Assembly: GCF_021397715.1 (NCBI RefSeq)
Contig: NZ_CP090208.1
Coordinates: 310,001 to 374,000 of the forward strand
Length of the DNA: 64,000 nucleotides
DNA from: Pantoea agglomerans
GTDB lineage: Bacteria; Pseudomonadota; Gammaproteobacteria; Enterobacterales; Enterobacteriaceae
Direction: 5' to 3'
Made by a program: the position numbers and the translations under genes. Positions 43,393 through 50,372 of the stretch are shown piece by piece. Below the pieces are notes generated by a model. The model searched no databases. It was given only the letters and a program-made list of their open reading frames with translations, and was not told the origin of the DNA. How positions within the stretch are numbered: the stretch's first letter is position 1; the number at the start of each line of letters is the position of its first letter.

Positions 43393-43545
43393 TCACCTCG
43401 CCGTTACGATGTCTTTTGAGTTGCGATACCCGGCAGCGAATATCGCGATTTCCGGTAAGCACTGTGATGTGCTCTCATGCCTGTCACGCAGAGAAGGGGA
43501 GATGACTGCCTTCTCGGTGCGGCTGAGGTGCCTGCTTTTATCCAC
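43393..43545 (-). CDS. Second, shortened N-like protein, 50 aa
   Basis: A GTG-started frame reads MDKSRHLSRTEKAVISPSLR, then STSQCLPEIAIFAAGYRNS and KDIVTAR. This parallels the C-terminal half of the N protein at 43928 (EKACISPSLRD, GSACLPDVAIYAAGHRKP, PAR) and of P22 N. The N-terminal Arg-rich RNA-binding helix is missing. It ends 2 bases before the 43390 start with the same GAGGTGAG junction found after N. Confidence 0.6.
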   Translation of the reverse strand: MDKSRHLSRTEKAVISPSLRDRHESTSQCLPEIAIFAAGYRNSKDIVTAR

Positions 43546-43628
43546 ATCAGGCGAGGTGGTTCCTCAGCTTTCCACAGTCAAAGGAAACTGATAATTTGGT
43601 TGCTCCACAGTCATTAAAAGGAATTGCT

Positions 43629-43835
43629 ATGTCAGAGAAAATTCGAATCCAATTTTCCTGCCCTGATTGCGGCAGTGAATCTTTCATATTTAGAGCCGAG
43701 CCGTACACGATGGACAATGTTGAGGCTTGTGCAGGGTGCGGCAGGAGTGTCACTAAAGACGATATCATTGAGCACAGCAGGCAGGTTGCTATAAGCCGCG
43801 TTGATGAAATCGTCAGAAACGCCTTCAAGCTCTGA
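43629..43835 (+). CDS. Small zinc-ribbon protein, 68 aa
   Basis: From the ATG at 43629 with AAAGGA upstream. SCPDCGSESF and CAGCGRSVTKDDI give two CxxC pairs; a helical tail follows. It is a rightward gene inside the leftward operon, wholly antisense to the 43632 frame. Similar in plan to the 1973 protein. Confidence 0.65.
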   Translation: MSEKIRIQFSCPDCGSESFIFRAEPYTMDNVEACAGCGRSVTKDDIIEHSRQVAISRVDEIVRNAFKL

Positions 43836-43925
43836 ACCTAATAGCGATTTCAACTCTGCTATCTGAAGTTCAATCTCGGTAGTGTCTACGCTCACAGACA
43901 CTACCAGTTCACCAGTCCTTTTCAT
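43632..43925 (-). CDS. Phage early protein, 97 aa, antisense overlap
   Basis: ATG at 43925, two bases after the N stop, with GAGGTGAGC upstream. The first 30 residues (MKRTGELVVSVSVDTTEIEL, QIAELKSLLGS) look genuine. The rest lies opposite the zinc-ribbon gene and may be read-through of a once shorter or different protein. Confidence 0.5.
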   Translation of the reverse strand: MKRTGELVVSVSVDTTEIELQIAELKSLLGSELEGVSDDFINAAYSNLPAVLNDIVFSDTPAAPCTSLNIVHRVRLGSKYERFTAAIRAGKLDSNFL

Positions 43926-43927
43926 GC

Positions 43928-44173
43928 TCACCTCGCTGGATAAATGCTCTTGGTTGGTTTTCGGTGTCCTGCGGCGTAGATAGCTACATCCGGCAGGCAG
44001 GCTGAGCCAGTCGTCTTCTGGTCACGCAGAGAAGGGGAGATGCAGGCCTTCTCTACTCTCTGATTGCAGCTGGATAAGGTGCTGACGATGCGGCGCTCGA
44101 AGCCCTGCTGTTGCAGCTTCATGGCACGATGCTCTACTGCACGTTGCAGCTTCTTGCGTTGCTTGTTGTTCAT
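43928..44173 (-). CDS. N: Antitermination protein N
   Basis: 81 aa from the ATG at 44173 (GGAGG upstream); the frame upstream is leader. The N-terminus is basic (NNKQRKKLQRAVEHRAMK), as for the boxB-binding helix. The C-terminus GSACLPDVAIYAAGHRKP closely follows P22 N (LLPGVALYAAGHRKSK). It is the first gene after pL, downstream of nutL. It would modify RNA polymerase to pass early terminators in both operons. Confidence 0.88.
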   Translation of the reverse strand: MNNKQRKKLQRAVEHRAMKLQQQGFERRIVSTLSSCNQRVEKACISPSLRDQKTTGSACLPDVAIYAAGHRKPTKSIYPAR

Positions 44174-44309
44174 GTTGCCTCCGGTAATTGGCTTAGGTGC
44201 AAGAGCCGGAACCCGTGACGTTTCCGAATTTAAGAGGCTTCTCAGGTCCGACGGTAAACTCGCGCCGTAAGCTCCACCTCTCTCTTGCCCAAAGCCAACT
44301 GCTCTCTGG

Positions 44310-44348
44310 TGAGACCGAATCAGTCTCAATCTCTATTGTTAAAGAACC
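44310..44348 (-). promoter_or_regulatory. nutL: boxA and boxB
   Basis: On the minus strand boxA-like GGTTCTTTAACA (44348-44337) precedes a boxB hairpin TGAGACT-GATTC-GGTCTCA (44328-44310) with a 5-nt loop. It lies between pL and N. Confidence 0.8.
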
Positions 44349-44395
44349 CGCCACTCCGTTCCCTGTGGCCTGCCAGCGTCCTGCTGATGGGATAG

Positions 44396-44430
44396 ATATT
44401 ATGCGTACAACGCATATGCGTCAAGCGCAT
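44396..44430 (-). promoter_or_regulatory. pL promoter with two operators
   Basis: Minus-strand -35 TTGACG (44424-44419), 17-bp spacer and -10 TAATAT (44401-44396). Two abutting 15-bp palindromes cover it: ATGCGTACAACGCAT (44401-44415) and ATGCGTCAAGCGCAT (44416-44430). These are the CI/Cro operators OL. Confidence 0.9.
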
Positions 44431-44522
44431 AATTAATTGGGTGTGACTGTTTTTCATCGATATTGGGTTATGTGTTTGAAACAGAAACGGATTTATTTTT
44501 AAGCGGGATATGTTGCAGGCAC

Positions 44523-44547
44523 AAAAAAAGCCCGCACATGGCGGGCT
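44523..44547 (-). terminator. Terminator after cI
   Basis: AGCCCGC-CATGT-GCGGGCT plus T-run on the minus strand, 18 bases past the cI stop. Confidence 0.88.
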
Positions 44548-44565
44548 AATTTGCGAAAGGGGAGG

Positions 44566-45255
44566 TTATCCGTGACGGCGGTATTGCTGGGATTGGCTCA
44601 ACATCACGCGCCCGGCGACATGAAGCATATCCATTTCTTCAGCGGATATAGTCCATTCGCGATAGCGCGGGTTGTCCGATATGACGATCAGTTCGCTTTT
44701 AACCTTCTGCAGGCGCTTAACAAACATGTCGCCGTTGTAGTCAAAGACATAGATACCATCACCATCGAAGCAGCTCACAGCGACGTCGACAAAAATCAGG
44801 TCGCCTGGCTCAATAGTGCCTTCCATACTGTCACCACGAACGTTAATAAGCTTCACGGATGACTCCGGCCGGTTACCGAATATGACCCTTGCTTGATCGG
44901 GAACATATTCAATAGACCTTATGACTTCAACGACGTCCTTCGAGGGTGAACCATCTCCAGCGCTTGCTGAAACATCAAGAACATCAATCCTGTACACATC
45001 TTTTCTCCCCTTTTTTATAATGGAACCGATACTGTATGAATCTACAGTATAATTAGCTTCATTGGAAGAGAATAGCTCAGATACAGGAACTGCGAGAGCT
45101 TCCGCAATCTTATGTATAAGGGAATCGCTGTAACCCTGCATTCCACGCTCAAGGCGTGACAGGTTGCCCACGTCGCTATCCACGCGCAACGCGAGTTCTG
45201 TCAGGGTCATCTTATTCGCTTTGCGAATCTGTCTAATCTTGTCGCCTATTTTCAT
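44566..45255 (-). CDS. cI: Lambdoid repressor CI (S24 autoprotease)
   Basis: 229 aa. Xre HTH (MTLTELALRVDSDVGNLSRL) then a LexA-like domain: cleavage-type Ala-Gly in SASAGDG, catalytic Ser in VRGDSMEGTIEPGD and Lys in FVKRLQK. It keeps lysogeny by binding the ATGCG/CGCAT operators and should self-cleave with RecA. The start has no Shine-Dalgarno and lies close to the presumed pRM -10, so the message may be leaderless as in lambda. Confidence 0.95.
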   Translation of the reverse strand: MKIGDKIRQIRKANKMTLTELALRVDSDVGNLSRLERGMQGYSDSLIHKIAEALAVPVSELFSSNEANYTVDSYSIGSIIKKGRKDVYRIDVLDVSASAGDGSPSKDVVEVIRSIEYVPDQARVIFGNRPESSVKLINVRGDSMEGTIEPGDLIFVDVAVSCFDGDGIYVFDYNGDMFVKRLQKVKSELIVISDNPRYREWTISAEEMDMLHVAGRVMLSQSQQYRRHG

Positions 45256-45276
45256 GGCGTGTATTCAACCTTTTTT

Positions 45277-45339
45277 ATGCGTGACACGCAAAGCGCCTTG
45301 CGCATATTTTCCAATTCGCATATTATGCGTATAGCGCAT
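45277..45339 (+). promoter_or_regulatory. OR region with pR and pRM
   Basis: Three 15-bp operators: ATGCGTGACACGCAA (45277-45291), AAGCGCCTTGCGCAT (45291-45305) and ATGCGTATAGCGCAT (45325-45339). pR is TTGCGC (45298-45303), 17 bp and TATTAT (45321-45326). A leftward pRM with TTGCGT and a weak -10 near TTGAAT overlaps the first site. Confidence 0.9.
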
Positions 45340-45353
45340 TTAGGAGGTGCATT

Positions 45354-45581
45354 ATGCCAACACCATTAAGGAAAATGCGTGTAGAGAAAAAGCTGACAAT
45401 TTCCGAGGTAGCCATCGCAACGCAACTTGACGTTGGAAACCTCAGCCGGATTGAAAGGGGAATTCAGGTTCCCTCTCTCGAAACGGCAGAGAAATTGTCC
45501 CGGTTCTTCAAAGGGAAGATCACCGAAATGCAGATTCTCTATCCGCAGCGATACATGAAGTCAGCCGACACAGCGGCTTAA
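45354..45581 (+). CDS. cro: Cro-type repressor
   Basis: 75 aa Xre HTH protein (LTISEVAIATQLDVGNLSRI, then ERGIQVPSLETAEKLSRFF). AGGAGG precedes the ATG. It is the first gene of the rightward operon and opposes CI at the same operators. Confidence 0.9.
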   Translation: MPTPLRKMRVEKKLTISEVAIATQLDVGNLSRIERGIQVPSLETAEKLSRFFKGKITEMQILYPQRYMKSADTAA

Positions 45582-45588
45582 GCAACAC

Positions 45589-45627
45589 CGCTCTTTATCA
45601 ATCTGACCGGAGGCTGTTTCGGCCCCC
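45589..45627 (+). promoter_or_regulatory. nutR: boxA and boxB
   Basis: boxA CGCTCTTTA (45589-45597) followed by boxB GGAGGCT-GTTTC-GGCCCCC (45609-45627), with one A-C mismatch in the stem. The loop and closing pairs (CT-GTTTC-GG) match nutL (CT-GATTC-GG). Confidence 0.82.
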
Positions 45628-45652
45628 AAAAACCGAAGTGAAGATGCTCACC

Positions 45653-45666
45653 GCAATGTCACGCAA
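45653..45666 (-). promoter_or_regulatory. CII-binding site (pRE)
   Basis: Minus strand TTGC-GTGACA-TTGC, the exact CII recognition pattern TTGC-N6-TTGC, just before cII. Transcripts would run leftward through cro antisense into cI. Confidence 0.75.
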
Positions 45667-45695
45667 TTACTTAACCAACAAAGGAATTTTACATC

Positions 45696-45998
45696 ATGGA
45701 AATTGCAAGCTATCGCAAAAAAGCGAGAGAGATTGAAAGCCAGTTACTGAGCAAACTGGCTGAACGTGGACAGGGAACACTGGCAAAGGTACTCGACCTG
45801 GACGATGCAGCTGTAAGCCGCATGAAGCGTCCATCAGGAAAGCAGCGTCACAGCTTCTTCCAGATGATGAGTCTGGCGCTGGCTTATCTGGATGTGGTGT
45901 CACCTGAATCAGAAATGGCGCAGAGGTTGTTGCGCATAGAGCAGCTACTGACAAAAGAAAAAGCCCCGAATAGCTGCGTCAACAGCTTCGAGGCCTGA
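45696..45998 (+). CDS. cII: CII transcriptional activator
   Basis: 100 aa. The HTH region GQGTLAKVLDLDDAAVSRMKRP followed by HSFFQMMSLALAYLDVVSPESEMAQ is the lambda CII layout. It activates pRE to start repressor synthesis during the lysis-lysogeny decision. Confidence 0.92.
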   Translation: MEIASYRKKAREIESQLLSKLAERGQGTLAKVLDLDDAAVSRMKRPSGKQRHSFFQMMSLALAYLDVVSPESEMAQRLLRIEQLLTKEKAPNSCVNSFEA

Positions 45999-46036
45999 TG
46001 CGAAATGACTGGATCAATTCACAGGAGTAATAATAC

Positions 46037-46177
46037 ATGAAACCCGATAAACATGAAAGATTTGCCCGACTCAAAGAGCAGGCCAGAGAGCAGTTTTATC
46101 GCAGCATTTCTCAGCTTGGTGCCAGCAAGTTAAGCCAGTGCCTGAAAGAAGCAAAGACTCAGGAGAAGGGCAAATGA
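46037..46177 (+). CDS. Small early phage protein, 46 aa
   Basis: Encodes MKPDKHERFARLKEQAREQF, then YRSISQLGASKLSQCLKEAK, a charged helical protein. GGAG lies ten bases upstream, and the stop overlaps the initiator ATG (ATGA), so it is probably coupled to it. Confidence 0.6.
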   Translation: MKPDKHERFARLKEQAREQFYRSISQLGASKLSQCLKEAKTQEKGK

Positions 46178-47022
46178 GCAACGTAGCGTATGCAACATTC
46201 GGGGCTGTTCAGCAGCCCGTGGAGCGAAGAGTGGCCGATACCGATGGTGGATATACCCGCATCGCTAACGAGCTACTGGAATCAATTGCTAGCGCCGATT
46301 TAACCGCTCGCCAGTTAAAAGTTCTCCTGGCAGTAACACGGAAAACCTATGGCTTCGGTAAGAAAGTAGATCGCATTGCTGATGAGCAGATTGCCAGCAT
46401 CACCGGCCTGTCCCGGCAGAACGTCAACAAGGCGAAAAAAGAACTGCTTTCAATGAATTGCCTTCTCATGGAAGGGAGCGAAATCGGCATCAACAAGGAA
46501 GTCTCTGCATGGAATTTCAGTAAGAGTCTCCAAGTTAGCAACCTTGTCTCTAAACCAGAGACAAATAAAGTCTCTAAGTTAGAGACAAATGATGTCTCGA
46601 ATCTAGAGACACACAAAAGAAACTCTTTAAAGAAAAAAGAAACCCCTATATCCCCAGAGGGGAATTTGTCGGTTGCTGAAGAAAAATCAAAGCGCCAGAC
46701 AGCCAGCAAATACCACTTCGACCGTGACCGCCTGAAAGACACATGGAACCGCAAAGCCGAAACCTTCGGCCTGCCGAAAATCCTCAGCATCAGCGCAACG
46801 ACCGAGAAGGGTATCAAGCGCCTGTACGACTCCCACCTGAAGCACTGCAAAGAGACCGGTCGGCCGACCCAGCAAATCGACACTTTCGTGAATGGCTACA
46901 TCGAGTTTGGCTATCAGCCAACTGAGTGGGCCTGCGGTGCGAATCCTGGCGGCAAGCGTTACGGCATCGACACGGCGCTGACCCAGAAGAAAATCGACGA
47001 AATCATCAGCCAGGAGGCCTGA
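46174..47022 (+). CDS. O: Phage replication initiator, lambda O-like
   Basis: 282 aa from the ATG at 46174. The N-terminal winged helix (YTRIANELLESIASADLTARQ, LKVLLAVTRKTYGFGKK, ITGLSRQNVNKAKKEL) is that of phage O proteins. A low-complexity middle encodes the iterons. The C-terminal part should contact the DnaB-type helicase encoded 2 bases downstream. Confidence 0.9.
   Translation: MSNVAYATFGAVQQPVERRVADTDGGYTRIANELLESIASADLTARQLKVLLAVTRKTYGFGKKVDRIADEQIASITGLSRQNVNKAKKELLSMNCLLMEGSEIGINKEVSAWNFSKSLQVSNLVSKPETNKVSKLETNDVSNLETHKRNSLKKKETPISPEGNLSVAEEKSKRQTASKYHFDRDRLKDTWNRKAETFGLPKILSISATTEKGIKRLYDSHLKHCKETGRPTQQIDTFVNGYIEFGYQPTEWACGANPGGKRYGIDTALTQKKIDEIISQEA
46526..46660. repeat. Phage replication origin: iterons and AT-rich stretch
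   Basis: Four 17-bp iterons inside the initiator gene. Three are near-perfect palindromes: GTCTCTAAACCAGAGAC (46546), GTCTCTAAGTTAGAGAC (46570) and GTCTCGAATCTAGAGAC (46594), with a degenerate first copy at 46526. They step 20, 24 and 24 bases. A purine/AT-rich strand follows (46611-46660). This is the lambda-type ori layout. Confidence 0.88.
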
Positions 47023-47023
47023 A

Positions 47024-48370
47024 ATGGACAGTTTAGACTTCGAGCAGCAACTGGTTGGCTCGATGATGGTCAAAGGCGATCACATCGACTGCCGCGACAT
47101 TGCCGCAAAGCTTCCCGCTGAGGCGTTCTCGAATCACCACCTGCGGCAGATTTATACCGTCATCTGCCGGTTCATCGACAAATGCGAGCCGATTGACCCG
47201 TTCACCGTTGGCGCGGCCGTACCTGAAGACACTCGCGACCACGTCATGACCGTTGGCTTCAAGTGCAACACGGCTGCGAACATCAAAGCGTGGGCCAAAT
47301 TGGTTCGCCAGTGCTGGATGCTCCGCAAGGGCGCAGCAGACCTCACGAAGGCCGCTGAGATGCTTGCTAACGCCAACACGCAGAACATCAACGAGAGCAT
47401 TGCCGAAGCAACCGGCATCATCTCAAAGCTTCAGTTCGAAACCACTGACCGGCTGCCGCGCCGCATTGGCGACATGCTGACGGATTACATGCAGGTGCTG
47501 GAAAAGCGCATGGAAGGGCAGGAGTCGGGCCTCTACCTGAAAACCGGCATAGAGGCGATGGACGAAGCATACGGCGGGTTCGATCGCACTGACCTGATTG
47601 TCATCGCTGGGCGGCCTGGCATGGGTAAGACAGAGCTGGCAATCAACATCGGTAACTCAATCGGCCGGCAGAAGGGCAAGGGTCTAATGATTTCGATGGA
47701 GATGTCAGACATGCAGGTTGTAGAGCGCTTCGTCGCAGACCGTGGCGGCATCGCACTCGGCTCATTGCGTAACCCACTGGACATGATTGATGAGCAATAC
47801 ACCCGCCTGACAAACGCCTCCGCACAGCTTCAGGAAGAAGACAACTACGTGCTGGATGAAACGCTTAGCGTTGACGAAATCATCGCCCATGCAGAGCGCA
47901 TGAACATGGATGGCGGGCTTAGCTTCGTGTCGATCGACTACCTTGGCCTGATGAAGAAACCAAAGGCTGAACGTAACGACCTGGCGATTGCCGAAATCAC
48001 CCGCAAGCTGAAACAGTTCTGCCTTCGCAACAAAGTCCCTGTAATCCTCCTGTCGCAGCTTAACCGCGGCGTAGAGGCACGCGCTGACAAGCGACCAACG
48101 ATGTCAGACCTGCGCGAATCAGGTGCCATTGAGCAGGATGCTGACGTGATTATCTTCCCGTACCGGGACGAGGTTTATCACGAAAACAGCGACCTGAAAG
48201 GGATTGCGGAAATCATCGTCGGTAAGTACCGCTCCGGCCAGCCGCAGACGTTTTACATGGGCTGGAAGAATGGTCACTTCATCAACATCGATCAGACCGA
48301 TGTGGCTCAGCAGTATTCCGACAACAAAAACAAAGAGCAGCCGGCCAACGACTGGCGCTACGGAGGTTAG
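47024..48370 (+). CDS. Replicative DNA helicase, DnaB/P22 gp12 type
   Basis: 448 aa. N-terminal DnaB-like domain, then RecA fold with Walker A AGRPGMGKTELA, SMEMSDMQVVERF, Walker B VSIDYLGLM and LSQLNRGVEARADKRP. The phage brings its own helicase rather than a loader such as lambda P. Confidence 0.95.
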   Translation: MDSLDFEQQLVGSMMVKGDHIDCRDIAAKLPAEAFSNHHLRQIYTVICRFIDKCEPIDPFTVGAAVPEDTRDHVMTVGFKCNTAANIKAWAKLVRQCWMLRKGAADLTKAAEMLANANTQNINESIAEATGIISKLQFETTDRLPRRIGDMLTDYMQVLEKRMEGQESGLYLKTGIEAMDEAYGGFDRTDLIVIAGRPGMGKTELAINIGNSIGRQKGKGLMISMEMSDMQVVERFVADRGGIALGSLRNPLDMIDEQYTRLTNASAQLQEEDNYVLDETLSVDEIIAHAERMNMDGGLSFVSIDYLGLMKKPKAERNDLAIAEITRKLKQFCLRNKVPVILLSQLNRGVEARADKRPTMSDLRESGAIEQDADVIIFPYRDEVYHENSDLKGIAEIIVGKYRSGQPQTFYMGWKNGHFINIDQTDVAQQYSDNKNKEQPANDWRYGG

Positions 48371-48372
48371 TG

Positions 48373-48636
48373 ATGATTCATGAACTGAAAATTTTACCTG
48401 AGCACTTCACGCCTGTTTTGGATGAACTGAAAACCGCGGAGTTACGCAAAAGTGACCGACCATTCAGCGTTGGCGACACGCTACTCCTCATGGAGTGGAA
48501 TGGCGATTACACCGGCGACGCATGCGAGCGAGTCATAACTCATATTGCTGATGTTGGTGAATATCTGCCGGGCTACGTGCTCCTCAGCATGGCACCACTC
48601 AACCAAGGAGCCACCAATGAACAAGCTAACCGCTGA
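48373..48636 (+). CDS. DUF3850 (ASCH-superfamily) protein
   Basis: 87 aa from the ATG at 48373. HELKILPEHFTPVLDELKTA, ELRKSDRPFSVGDTLLLMEW is the DUF3850 signature. These are PUA/ASCH-like, predicted nucleic-acid-binding. Its stop lies 19 bases inside the next gene. Confidence 0.88.
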   Translation: MIHELKILPEHFTPVLDELKTAELRKSDRPFSVGDTLLLMEWNGDYTGDACERVITHIADVGEYLPGYVLLSMAPLNQGATNEQANR

Positions 48637-48964
48637 TAAGTGCAGGGAGATGTTCCTTAACCTTTTCGAAGGCAAGCGCCAGGATGGGATCACTCTGAAG
48701 GAGGATTTGTACCTGCAAGCCCTAGAGATTGCACTCCCCATACTGGAGAAGCAGGAGCGGGGTGATGGCTGGATTGAGTGGGGTGGTGGTGAGCAGCCTG
48801 TTAATGGTGACGTCATGGTAGAAACCAAGTGGAGCGATGGTTCAGTGAGTTGCGGTGAGGCAAGCGAATGGCGCTGTGACCATCGTAGCCTGCTTTCAAA
48901 CCTTAACATCATCGCCTACCGCATCATCCCGGAGCAGCCCACCAATCAGAACGGAGAGCAGTGA
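48617..48964 (+). CDS. Phage hypothetical protein, 115 aa
   Basis: ATG at 48617 with AAGGAG upstream. N-terminal LTADKCREMFLNLFEGKRQD and EDLYLQALEIALPILE, a helical module common in enteric phage proteins. C-terminal half is variable. Role unknown. Confidence 0.7.
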   Translation: MNKLTADKCREMFLNLFEGKRQDGITLKEDLYLQALEIALPILEKQERGDGWIEWGGGEQPVNGDVMVETKWSDGSVSCGEASEWRCDHRSLLSNLNIIAYRIIPEQPTNQNGEQ

Positions 48965-48965
48965 T

Positions 48966-49241
48966 ATGTGGTTAAAGCGAGCGATATTGAATCAAAAGGA
49001 ATACCAGTCATTCACATGGTGGGAAAGCTTTATGGCGGGCCATATTAGTATTGGTCCACTAACCATTTATGGCGAAAACGCTATGCATTGGGCCGTGAAT
49101 ATCCGTACCCGGAAGTGGGGCTACATCTGCTTCAGACTACCGGTGCGGTGCTTCGGTCGGTGGTGGCCGCTTTATTTCTACACCTCACCAAACGCCACTC
49201 CATGGGCAGCAACATTCAGCATTCCAAAGAAGGTCGACTGA
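48966..49241 (+). CDS. Phage hypothetical protein, 91 aa
   Basis: ATG at 48966. Aromatic-rich (TWWESFMAGHISIGPLTIYG, WGYICFRLPVRCFGRWWPLY), with no clear membrane helix. A conserved-looking early phage protein; function unknown. Confidence 0.65.
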   Translation: MWLKRAILNQKEYQSFTWWESFMAGHISIGPLTIYGENAMHWAVNIRTRKWGYICFRLPVRCFGRWWPLYFYTSPNATPWAATFSIPKKVD

Positions 49242-49242
49242 C

Positions 49243-49419
49243 ATGAAAAACAACGATGAGCTGGAGCGGCAGCTGCGCGATGGATTCGCAGAGGAATTTG
49301 AAGTGCACACCGGATGGCATCCTGATGATTACCCAAGCCCCGGCGTTGTCGAGACCAGTTGGGAGATTTGGCGCGATGGCTGGCAGGCAGCGTTAAGCAG
49401 CAAGCAGGAGGAAGCATGA
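49243..49419 (+). CDS. Phage small protein, 58 aa
   Basis: Encodes MKNNDELERQLRDGFAEEFE and ends SWEIWRDGWQAALSSKQEEA. The WEIWRDGWQAA pattern recurs in small enteric phage proteins. Its stop overlaps the next ATG by 4 bases. Confidence 0.65.
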   Translation: MKNNDELERQLRDGFAEEFEVHTGWHPDDYPSPGVVETSWEIWRDGWQAALSSKQEEA

Positions 49420-49556
49420 ATTACTTCCTTGCATGCGTAGGTGGCTTTCTTTCCGGTTGTGGACTGGCAAGCGGTAATTCATTAAGCACTATCTGCGGCA
49501 CCATCTGGCTTTGCACGGCTTTCATCGTGCTGGCACTTCAAAGGAGTCGGAAATGA
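49416..49556 (+). CDS. Small phage membrane protein, 46 aa
   Basis: ATG at 49416, coupled on both sides (ATGA). Two hydrophobic stretches (YFLACVGGFLSGCGLA; TIWLCTAFIVLALQ) suggest a hairpin membrane peptide. Unknown role. Confidence 0.6.
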   Translation: MNYFLACVGGFLSGCGLASGNSLSTICGTIWLCTAFIVLALQRSRK

Positions 49557-49732
49557 ACAACGTAATCCCCCTCAGACCTAAGCACCAACCCCTCAAAGAC
49601 TCACACTCAGCGATATTGACAGCCCTCAAGATGCTTCGTGAAGGCGGACACAGTAAGCAGAGCATTGACCTGTTGTTGAGCGCCGCAGCTGACAACATCC
49701 ATGACTACGTGGAGACAATCGAAGGGAGGTAA
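49553..49732 (+). CDS. Phage hypothetical protein, 59 aa
   Basis: ATG at 49553, overlapping the previous stop. MNNVIPLRPKHQPLKDSHSA with ILTALKMLREGGHSKQSIDL; helical. Not recognised. Confidence 0.6.
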   Translation: MNNVIPLRPKHQPLKDSHSAILTALKMLREGGHSKQSIDLLLSAAADNIHDYVETIEGR

Positions 49733-49734
49733 CA

Positions 49735-50181
49735 GTGCAGGACTTCTGTTTGCACACAACGACTCTCGGTCAATTCACCAGACTCATCTTCAACCTCGTT
49801 TCTTCCGGCAAGAAATACCGCATCAAATTCTCCGAATGGCGTGACCTCCGAACAATTCCAATGAATCGCACATGGCGCATGTGGGTAGAAACCACAGGCG
49901 ACTGGCTGCGCGCTCGCGGGGTAGTGGTCGACATTCGAAGCGGTAACGGGACGGTGGTACTCAGCAGGCCAATCAGCAATGAAGAAGTTCATGACTACTA
50001 CGTTGGGCACTGGCTGGGCCGTGATGAAAGCGGAGAGCGCGAGAAGACGAGCAGGATGGACAAAGGCCGAATGCTTCACCTGATGGAGCTACACGAACAA
50101 TGGTGCCTGGATAAAGGCGTACCCATTGTCATACCAAACAACTCCGAGTTTTACGAACTCAAGCAGAAACAAATCAAATGA
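49735..50181 (+). CDS. ninB: NinB / Orf-family recombination protein
   Basis: 148 aa, GTG start. KYRIKFSEWRDLRTIPMNRT at the front and RMDKGRMLHLMELHEQWCLD near the end match NinB (lambda Orf), a single-strand/SSB-binding recombination mediator. First of the nin block. Confidence 0.85.
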   Translation: MQDFCLHTTTLGQFTRLIFNLVSSGKKYRIKFSEWRDLRTIPMNRTWRMWVETTGDWLRARGVVVDIRSGNGTVVLSRPISNEEVHDYYVGHWLGRDESGEREKTSRMDKGRMLHLMELHEQWCLDKGVPIVIPNNSEFYELKQKQIK

Positions 50182-50372
50182 CCACATTCACCGATATTGG
50201 CGCAGCCATCGAAGAAGCTGCGTGGCTTTCTCACGTCTACAGGAAGCCATATTGCGTCTATCAGCGCAGCGCAGACGAGATGGAAGTCAGCGAATCAGAC
50301 AGCAGCCGTAACCCGATGTTTACCACTGGTCAGGGCGGCACCGTTAACACTGAACACAGGAGCGCAGCATGA
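50178..50372 (+). CDS. Phage hypothetical protein, 64 aa
   Basis: Overlaps ninB and the next gene by 4 bases each. TTFTDIGAAIEEAAWLSHVY then RKPYCVYQRSADEMEVSES. Unrecognised, but position and coupling support it. Confidence 0.6.
   Translation: MTTFTDIGAAIEEAAWLSHVYRKPYCVYQRSADEMEVSESDSSRNPMFTTGQGGTVNTEHRSAA

Noticed and set aside
46526..46610. CRISPR-like array
   Set aside because: The repeats are short palindromes at 20-24 base steps inside a coding gene, with almost no spacer; they fit origin iterons.
46347..46883. A 178-codon frame antisense to the replication initiator
   Set aside because: Created by the codon bias of the initiator gene and its repeats; no start signal or motif.
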